This document shows, piece after piece, positions 56,071 to 64,000 of a stretch of 64,000 bases of DNA. The notes under the pieces were generated by a model that saw nothing but the letters and a program-made list of their open reading frames with translations, was not told where the DNA came from and did not search any database. Where the stretch lies: assembly GCF_016859285.1 (NCBI RefSeq), contig NC_053404.1:13701105-13765104 (forward strand). The letters are read 5' to 3'. Both the position numbers and the translations under genes were made by a program. Source of the stretch: Xiphias gladius (lineage: Eukaryota > Chordata > Actinopteri > Istiophoriformes > Xiphiidae). How positions within the stretch are numbered: the stretch's first letter is position 1; each line of letters begins with the position of its first letter.

Positions 56071-58195
56071 ATGAATTTCGTCAGATCGCGCTTTTCCATT
56101 GGCAACATTTTAGGTTCGTATCATTACGTTGAATGTCTGTGTTGTTTTCGGTCAATAACTGGGTGGCTCTGGCTTCTCTCCCACTTGGTATTTGTAGTTA
56201 ACTTGACCTTTAAATTATTGTAGTTGTAGCTAATAATCCAACATGCTTATACTCTTTTTTTTGTTTAACCACTTTTTCTTACGATGCCACGATTCGATTA
56301 AATGATTAAATGGTGCGTTACTCGACAGTTGTGTTGATCAATATAATGACAATTACAGTTCCTGTATTGTGTTATTTGTACTTGATGTTCACGTTTACTC
56401 ATCCCGTAGAAACGTCTCACTAAAAAACCTTGACCCTGCTAACTTTTTAGTTGTTTTATTACACGATGTCTCAGGATATGTTAACCACACACACCTCCAT
56501 CTTATTATGCAAGAGAGCAGCACATTTTCTAAGCCCTCAAGACTTTATGGTGTGAGTTATTTTGTGAGTACTTACTGTGTTTAGTCATGTAAAATTGGTT
56601 GTTGTGAGATTTTGGCATGAATTATGCATGCATGTGTTATAATTAGAGCTGAAATGACAACAGCAAATTAATCAGCAACTATTTTGAAAATCAGATAAAT
56701 AATTTTATAAGCCAAAATGAGCAGTTTTTAGTTGATAGTAAATTGAATCTTATTAGTTTTTGTTTATATCTGTTTGGACAAAAGCAATTTGGAAAAATCG
56801 CCTTGAGCTTTAGGAAATTCCAACATGCATTTTTTTCACTACTCTGTGACAGTTTTTACATAAAATGATCAAGCAAGAAAATAATCTGTAGATTGATCCA
56901 GGTAATGAAAATCATCGTTAGTTGCAGCCTTACAGCACATTTACTATTTTTTATTTATCTCAACAGGTCAGAGGTGCACACACGTTGCTGAAACATGGAG
57001 CCACAGAGGGATGTGCACTAAACCACAGGAGGTCAAAGCAGAGCCCGTGCCTGGAGAGCCTGTGCCTACAGTCCCAGCAGAAGGTAGAGTTTTGGATCCA
57101 GTTCAGCCACAGAAATTTACCACCACTCATTTGTTCTTAGTGTCTAATCCAGGATGCCATTGTAGGTGGCACAGCTTTACAAGGGAAAACTGCTCAAATC
57201 AATCAGGTGTTAAACTACTACATAAATTAAGTTTTTCAAAATGATTCAAAGATAGAAATCTACCATATTTATTTAGATAGATTTTGTAAATCACAGGTCA
57301 CTTCTTGTTCCCATAGCCACTGTGAATGTTTTTTTTAAAGTCCCAAAGGAAGGAGGGACACAGGAAGTGGGGTCACAATCCTGGGGTGTTAGATCTAATG
57401 ACTGGGGCTTGTGGACTTCTGCTCTGTTTGTTTGTTTTTTGGACACATGCTCTGTTTTTTCGTACAGCACCCCGTCCCGGGTTCAGAATCCCAGGCTCTA
57501 GACCCTCGGAGCTGGACAAGAAGATTTTGATCTGGTCGGGACGTTTTAAGACCGCAGACCAGATACCAGAGCTTGTGTCGTAAGTAGCCTCTTCCTGTTT
57601 ATACCAGACCTTGAGTCTGATTGGATCACTGTGTGATTTTAATTAAGTTGCATCCCAGTAAACAGAGCTAAGTTAACTGGATGAGCGGTGGTGAGACTGC
57701 TGCAGTTCAAAGACGGACTCTGTTTGGCTGGAGGTAATTAACTGACATCAGGTTGGAGATGATATCTGATGTACTGCTTTGGTAAAAGACATGATTGTCA
57801 CGCATATAAAACTGCAGACCTCCCACCTTATGTACACACAATGAACCAAGGCTCAGCATCAAACAATATTTATCTGTGATTAGTCAGTTGTATAAAGGAC
57901 ATAAGTGGCAGATGACTGAATTGTTGTGATCATAAAAACCTTCATTTTATAATAAAAAGTATTTTATAATATAAAGTATTTTTTCTAAACCCACCTGTGC
58001 CACAGGTATGAGATGATTGATGCTGCCCGAAACAAAATCAGAGTGAAAGCCTGCTATATGATGATGGCAGTCACAATAGGGGCCTGTCTGGTGATGGTGG
58101 TCCTGGGCAAGCGGGTGAGTGACAATAGATGAGTGCACTGTGTTTGGATGCTTCTCCATTATCTGATTGCAAGGAGCAAAGTGTTAGTTGAACGG

Positions 58196-58235
<40 letters not shown>

Positions 58236-58391
58236 TGTTACTGCTGTTTCTTCAGTATCTCTGGTCAAATATACAGTAAATACCATCACCTGTATCTTGT
58301 CCTGTTTTTGTAGGCTGCAGGCAGGAATGAGTCCCTGACAGCTCAAAACATGGAGAGGAAGGCCAGGTGGAGGGAGGAACTACAAAAATAG
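56071..58391 (+). CDS. fam162a: FAM162A (HGTD-P), mitochondrial membrane protein
   Basis: Single-pass mitochondrial protein, tied in mammals to HIF-1alpha-driven apoptosis. Exons: 56071-56113, 56967-57083, 57468-57579, 58006-58114 and 58314-58391; GT-AG; total 459 nt, 152 aa (human 154). Residues 1-35 form a basic, Ser-rich presequence leading to CTKPQE, the same motif as in human FAM162A. The family signature KKILIWSGRF lies at 71-80, followed by IPELVS, an amphipathic stretch, a transmembrane segment at about 106-125 and a charged tail ending ELQK. The first exon (43 nt, starting MNFVRSRFSIGNIL) was placed by phase and presequence character; its donor is GTTCGT, weaker than the rest, so this start is the least certain part. 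Intron 1 holds a MITE (56640-56935) and intron 4 a CA run (58198-58230). Confidence 0.92.
56640..56935. mobile_element. MITE of the AGAGCTGCAAC family
   Basis: Left end AGAGCTGAAATGACAACAGC and right end ATCGTTAGTTGCAGCCT are inverted copies of each other with changes. About 300 bp, non-coding. It resembles 61585-61945 and partly 29535-29760 and 59395-59445. It fills part of fam162a intron 1. Confidence 0.65.
58198..58230. repeat. (CA)n microsatellite in fam162a intron 4
   Basis: About 16 CA units, roughly 85 bp upstream of the last fam162a exon. Confidence 0.95.
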
Positions 58392-58835
58392 GGGGAGCTG
58401 CTGTTGCCCGGTTTGAGACGGCTCAGTGATGGAGGACAGCTTGTCCCTGCAAAACCATGTAATTTTCCCTAAATACTGGGCCAGTAGTTTCCCCACTTCC
58501 TACTATATCTATCACAACTTCAAATCTCTCCACTCCTATTCCTTTGGAGGAGCAGAGCAAACCAGAGATATCAAAGCACTTGACACTTAGTAGTACTTTT
58601 GCAACCAGCAGATTGACTTTAACACACAGCTATGGATTATTTAATCATTTTTGAAATCAGTTCATGAATGTATTGAGGTTAAAAACCCGTTCTTGAGGAA
58701 GCTGCACTAATAATTTGTGTGGTGGTAACATTTGTTGTATTAGAAGTCAGTGGAAACCTCATACTGTAATGCAGGTTTTAATTTTTTTTATAAATAGCTA
58801 TTGGCATTTAGAAAGCCAAATGATTTTTTTCAGAC

Positions 58836-59188
58836 AATAAATCAGTTGCAGAGACCCACAAGTTGGGACTAAAGTACTCTTGTCAATGCTTCAAGTAAAC
58901 CTTCAACACGTAGCTCTCCAACCAGAATGCCTTAGGTATTCCTGTTTTTAAATTTACCTCAGAGGCAACAGTCTACTTGTTTTTATCCACCTTGTGAAGA
59001 CACTTCAACCTTCAAGGGTTTCAGACGGTCTTCAGTTTTTGAAAGCGAATATCAAGAAGTGGCTCAGGCATACAGTATATGATCCATCTGTACGATGGTC
59101 TGTCCTGTCCCAATACTCACGTAATTAGGCTTGTTTGTCACATCTATGTTTGTATATAGTGAGCACCAAAATAATTCATTACAATAAA
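58836..59188 (+). terminator. fam162a: fam162a polyadenylation signals
   Basis: AATAAA occurs at 58836-58841 and again at 59183-59188, 445 and 792 nt after the stop codon. Either or both could define the 3' end. No further plus-strand gene follows. Confidence 0.5.
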
Positions 59189-61250
59189 GTGATGCTTCTT
59201 GAGATTTTCTGTCTGATTTAATGACCTGATCTGGTTCTGGTTCATAAATAAATGCAACTCTCAGCACTTTGGAGAAATCATCTAAGATTTTTCTCAATCA
59301 GAAAACGAACCTGTTCGACCTTCTCATTTGTGAATATTTTCTGTTTTTTATAGTCTTATGTGAATTTTTCAATAATTTCACATTTTGTAGACCAAACAAA
59401 TTAGCTTATTAATCAATAATAAAAATCATTAGTTGCCACCTTACACAGAAAGTTAAAGTACTTCCATTCAATTAGTCGTATTGCAGTAAGTGGATCAAAG
59501 AAAATACTTACTCATACCGTGTCCCATCTACAGTGAAACTGATTCTTACACTGTGGTTCATGAAACGGCTTTTATGCAAATGGCATAACAGGGGACAGTT
59601 GCACAAACTCAATACAACAAACAGTAATGAACATGTAGAGCTGGTCATCTCTTGCAGACATTTTGACAAAAGTAAGCAATGTAGAGAGAACGTGGTAAAC
59701 AAACATTCAGTTTAGCTAACTAAGCTGATCACCAGTATTCAAGTTTTAAACTGGATTTTTTTTTTTTTTAATTATCTGGAAGGATTTCTGTAGAATATGG
59801 CACCATCAGCAAAATGACAGATGCTAACCTAAACAGCCAATTTTCCAAAAATAATCAAATTAACTTTGTCACAATAAAGTTCTTGTAGCTTTGCTGAGGC
59901 AGTATCATCTACTGATTGTAATTAGTGTGCTAAGAGTTTCAGTCCACAATCTGCTTGAGTCCCTCTGTGGGAAGGGTAAACAGTGAAGTAATCCTTGTCA
60001 TACCAGAAGGGGACCGAGGATACAGATCACACCTCTCTACACCTCACTTCCTGAGGAGGAAAGAGTCGTGTCAACCAATTAAATAGTTAATGTAAAAACT
60101 ACGGTATACTCTCAAAGAGGCATCAGTCCTGAACTAAAGTGCTGCAAATGAAATGAAATTATGGAACGATAATAAAAATCCCCGCTGTTCTGCTGCTGGA
60201 CAGAATCCAGGGTTAAATAATCTGTTTTGTCTTGTCCAAGTCTGTCCAATTGTCTCAGTGCGAGGGAAGACTCCAATTCCCATGGTTCCATGGGGTTATT
60301 TGTGTCCCACCAGAGGCAGGAGGTAGTCTAAACTCTTCAGGATGGAGCGTGTGCAGGTGGAAAAGTCCCACTACTGGAGAGAGGAATCTGAGAGGATATG
60401 GGATCCAGGAGGGAATGCAAGCAGCCTGGTGTCACCCACATGCTCCACCCCTCAGCGACACAATCAAGTTCCTAATTTGTCCATCTGTGGTCACTTATCC
60501 AATGGCCGGAGAGAGGAGGCGAGGGAATTCACCTCCATTTTCTTGAGTCGTTTAAGTGCCTTTTGTAGAGGTCAGTTGAGTCCTAGGATTGGAACTGGCC
60601 ACGTGGCCCTGCTGTGGGCAATTCAGTTCAGTGACCACGGTTAAACATGTGGTCACCATCTCATGGTCAGTCCAGTGTTCAGGTTAGATCATTCTTCTGT
60701 GTGTGTGTGTGTTTTTTTTTTTTTTTTGGGGGGGGGGGGTAAAAATCATGTCCATGTTTGTCTGTGTTGCGAGTCATTAATGCTTCAATCAGACAAGCGG
60801 TGCAGTCTTAAAGCTCCCACTAACTCAGAGATAGGGGTCATCAATCCTACGGGAAGAGAGGTGCTTTTAATTTTGGATGAGCTGAGGAGGAAATCCAAAC
60901 AGCAAGATGCAGGTGTTGTTACAGGGAAAATCTGCTCCTAGAAGATGCTGGGGCCTAAGGAAGGTAGGAGGGCTTCAGGTGCTGAGGAATTAGGCGCAGA
61001 GGTGAGCTCAGCGCAAGACAGAACGATGAGTGAAACCTTCACAAACTGGCTGATAAGACTGGGGAACTTGACCCACATTGGACGTACGCACACAGACGTG
61101 CTCCTGTAGTGTTACATTTTTCCATAGTTGTGATAATGATTAAATCGATCGCTGAGAGTTGTTGTCGCCCTTGATCATGGCAGAGTGCGAGAGAAATGAG
61201 CATAGGTGAGGATGAAGGTGGAGCACAGGGGGGAGAGGGAGGATTTAGCA
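59189..61250 (-). other. Convergent intergenic region and likely kpna1 3' UTR
   Basis: fam162a and kpna1 converge here. The right part, perhaps from 60 kb, is richer in GC than the surroundings and is probably the kpna1 3' untranslated region, since importin-alpha genes often have long ones. A T17-G11 tract lies at 60712-60739. A MITE end fragment lies at about 59395-59445. I could not find a convincing minus-strand AATAAA. Confidence 0.4.
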
Positions 61251-63952
61251 TTATAGCTGGAAGCCCTCCATCGGGGCCTCACACTGTTGGAAAAGGAACT
61301 GCTGCTGCTGCAGGTCGACGGCCGGAGCCAGAGACGGGTCTTCGTCTTCAGTGTTGAAGTAGCGCTCGATTAGGTCGAAGGCCTTCTGGTAAATTTCCTG
61401 GTTCTCGTGGCCCTGCAGGAACTCAAGCTTGTCCAGCCCTGAGGAAGAGGAGGCGGCAGAGGAAGAGGAGAAGGAGAAGGAGAAGAAGCAGAAGAAGTAG
61501 TTAGTGCTGAAATAAATGTCAATTGACAAATAATTGACTGCCAACAATTTTAATCATCAGTTGTTTAAGTAATTTATCAACCAAAGCTACCTAGAGATGC
61601 AATAATTAGTTGTTTATAAATTGAACAACAGAGGATTAACTGGCAACTATTTTGTTAACTGAGTTGTCATTTTTGAGCAAAAAATGTATTATATTCTTTT
61701 GTAACAGCTTCTCAAATGTAATGATTTACTACTTTTCTCTGTCATATATGATATTGATATGACTATCTTTGGATTTTATACAGGTGATCGAATAAAACAA
61801 GCTATCTGAATACATCAACTTGAGCTCTGGAAATCAATAAGCGACATTTTTCACAATCTTCAGCTGTTTTTATGAATGGCACAATTAATAAGTTAAAAGC
61901 AATGAGACAGATTAATTCATAATGAAAATAATTGTTAGTTGCACACTAAAACTGTCAAAGATTCTGTGGTTTCAGTTTTTTCAATTTGCAAATTTTCTGT
62001 AATTTCTATTTCTCTAAATTCAACATCTTTAGGTTTTGGACAACACCTTGAGTTCACAGCTTGCATCACTGATTAAAAATGTTAATAATAGTAATAATTT
62101 GGCACTTGCTTGGCACTGCACTTGTAATCAGTGTATATGTAATCATTTAAATATATATGTATTTTTTTTTATTAATGAAAATATGTCCACCTACCGTAGG
62201 CCTCTTCGATTAATGCACAGTAGGGGTTGATGCCTCCTCCCCTCTTGGCCTCCAGTTCTCCCAGTCGCAAGATGTTCTCTAGCCCATTTAGAGCCACCTG
62301 GACTATTTTGGAGTCCATAAGTGTGAGTAGGTCACACAAAGGTTTTATGCAGCCCAGCTCCACTAAGTGCCTGCAGCGGGCAGTACACACACAGAAACAG
62401 AATAGAATTTTTAATTGTTCATCAAAAATGAAGTGCAATAAGCAATCCAGTCATCCTGTATCAATAGATAAAACTACTCCACAGTCATTACACCAGCTAA
62501 AGGAAGGTCTTTGCCGGCCTACTACGTCAGTAGATGAAAACCACTATAATTAACAATAACAGCCCATTTCCTCCAGATTATTTCATGGTTGTTTCATGAT
62601 ATCATTTTACGAAGCCTGCTAAATGCTATATTTTTGTCAGCTTTAAAATTCTAACATAATAGCCTTCAATCTAGCTTGACATTAAGTGATGCATTTGTAT
62701 AAATTAATTCCAACTGAGGGTGTTGTAGCTCTCACAACCTCATATAAATTTAAGGGACATATTGTACATTGGTTGTAGGGAACACATGCTATATTTACTG
62801 TACAGCTATGTTAAAATGCATCAGTGGCCTTACCTGATTTGCTCTGCAGAGCCCCCCGAGGTGGCATTGGTAATGGCCCACGCTGCCTCCTTCCTTGTGC
62901 GAAACTCTGCTACTTGCAGGATGGTGATGAGAGGTGGCAGCAGACCTGCATCTATCACCATCTACAAAGAGGGGAAAAGACTGATAATAGGAAATTGCTC
63001 ACATCAAGTTTAAAACCTCTGTGAGTAAACATTTTCCAGGTTAAACCGAGACACAGCACACACACCTGTATTTGTGCTCGGTTCCCTGCAGTGATGTTGG
63101 AGATTGTCCAGCAGGCTTCTTTCTTGACGGACTCCTTGGGGCTGCTCAGGAGGTGAAGTAGGGACTGCAGCGCTGAGCAGTTCAGGATCACCTAGAAAAT
63201 AATACAAATTACAACCAAAGTCAGAAATATTCACATGTAAGTATTCAGTTGCTTTCTGCATAAGCAGTTGAACTTCATTTGTATGGACATACTGCTTTTA
63301 CCTGTGTCTGTAGATCATCTCCAGTGACTATGTTCCCAACAGCTCGCAGTGAAGGGGATACCACCTTATAATCAGAGTGCCTAGAACAAAGCAGAATTGT
63401 AGTGTAAGATCGCTCAGATGTTCTGATATTTTGAAACTACATGATATTAAAATATTTGCCCTCCAGTTTTAGGATGTTAAAAATAAATTTTAATTAATTC
63501 TTTCTGTTGTAGCTCATCAACATTGAGTTTATGGTATTTTCTCACATGGAAATACTATTAACTTTTTGAAATGTCGTGCATCCTCTCCAAACCTCTGCAG
63601 TTTTCCACAGCTGCTAATGACTAAATCAAATTTGAATAATGTCTGGGAATATTCAAAACACATCCACATCTGGACTGTCACACCCAATGTACTGGTAAAG
63701 AATGGTGCACATAGGAGATTCTGTTGCTGTCTGAGTGAAACAGAGCACTTGGGTATTATCGGCTGGTCGTGCCTGCCTAGAGCCTTACATCAGTAATTCC
63801 ACCAGCCTGCGACAGACTCCTGAGTCAATAACTGCCTGGATTTTGTCATTGGGGCCATCAGAAAGGTAGGAGAGAGCCCAGCATGCATCAGCTAGGATGT
63901 CTGTGTCATTGACGAAAAGCAGCCAAGACAGCACACTGAGACATGGGGACAC
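61251..63952 (-). CDS. kpna1: Importin subunit alpha-5 (karyopherin alpha 1), C-terminal half
   Basis: Nuclear import adaptor that binds classical NLS cargo with armadillo repeats and pairs with importin beta. Visible exons: 63952-63789, 63380-63302, 63191-63066, 62961-62834, 62370-62195 and 61438-61251, all GT-AG and phase-consistent, 286 codons plus stop. The gene continues beyond the right edge, so the N terminus and IBB domain are missing. ARM-repeat motifs include [43 protein letters not shown] and [15 protein letters not shown], which hold the conserved Trp and Asn of the NLS grooves. The C terminus [13 protein letters not shown] fits KPNA1 better than KPNA5 (EAPMDGFQL) or KPNA6. The final acceptor is preceded by a pyrimidine tract of about 58 nt. 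Position next to fam162a supports kpna1. Confidence 0.95.
61585..61945. mobile_element. MITE of the AGAGCTGCAAC family in kpna1 intron
   Basis: It begins AGAGATGCAATAATTAGTTG and ends AATAATTGTTAGTTGCACAC, imperfect inverted copies. About 360 bp, AT-rich, non-coding. It is the same family as 56640-56935. Confidence 0.6.
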
Positions 63953-64000
63953 CTGGAAGAAAAACAAGGGGACAAAGAAACATGGTGGGTGAACAAGTTG

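Overview
The window looks like nuclear DNA of a teleost fish, probably a percomorph. The evidence is intron-rich vertebrate genes with GT-AG introns, long CA microsatellites, a Tc1-like transposon, Rex3/RTE LINE tails, a tRNA-derived fish SINE and several short repeats common in fish genomes. I see no bacterial, viral or CRISPR-type content. Exon ends were placed by eye from splice sites, reading phase and remembered protein families; no search was run.

Layout. A dopamine D3-type receptor gene (drd3, minus strand) fills 2866-22300: six coding exons join in frame to 435 codons, with an untranslated first exon near 22165. A small single-domain rhodanese gene (tstd1/3-like, minus strand, 173 aa) lies at 25504-26844. 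Between 27 and 32.5 kb the only gene-like signal is an unrecognised minus-strand cluster of small phase-matched exon-like segments (29980-30669). At 32576-35335 a roughly 0.7-kb segment is repeated four times head to tail and ends at the start of a cystatin B/stefin gene (cstb, plus strand, 35441-36676, 100 aa). Behind cstb lies a tandem segmental duplication (A 37098-42423, B 42428-50003). Each copy carries a Tc1-like remnant followed at once by an intact, divergent cystatin terminal exon.

The right third holds mix23/ccdc58 (minus, 144 aa), fam162a (plus, 152 aa) and the 3' half of kpna1 (minus, running off the right edge). From memory the order stefin, mix23, fam162a, kpna1 matches human 3q21.1 (CSTA-CCDC58-FAM162A-KPNA1), and DRD3 is on 3q13, so this is a conserved vertebrate block. 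mix23 and fam162a encode mitochondrial-type proteins and are transcribed away from each other from a 1.6-kb interval. The tstd protein also has a presequence-like N terminus.

The most unusual part is the cystatin neighbourhood, 32.5-50 kb. It has a serially duplicated promoter-side segment in which the three distal copies keep a TATAAA that the gene-proximal copy lacks. It also has two extra terminal exons, each 129 nt and in the same phase as cstb exon 3. These could serve as alternative 3' exons or belong to a decayed paralogue; sequence alone cannot decide.
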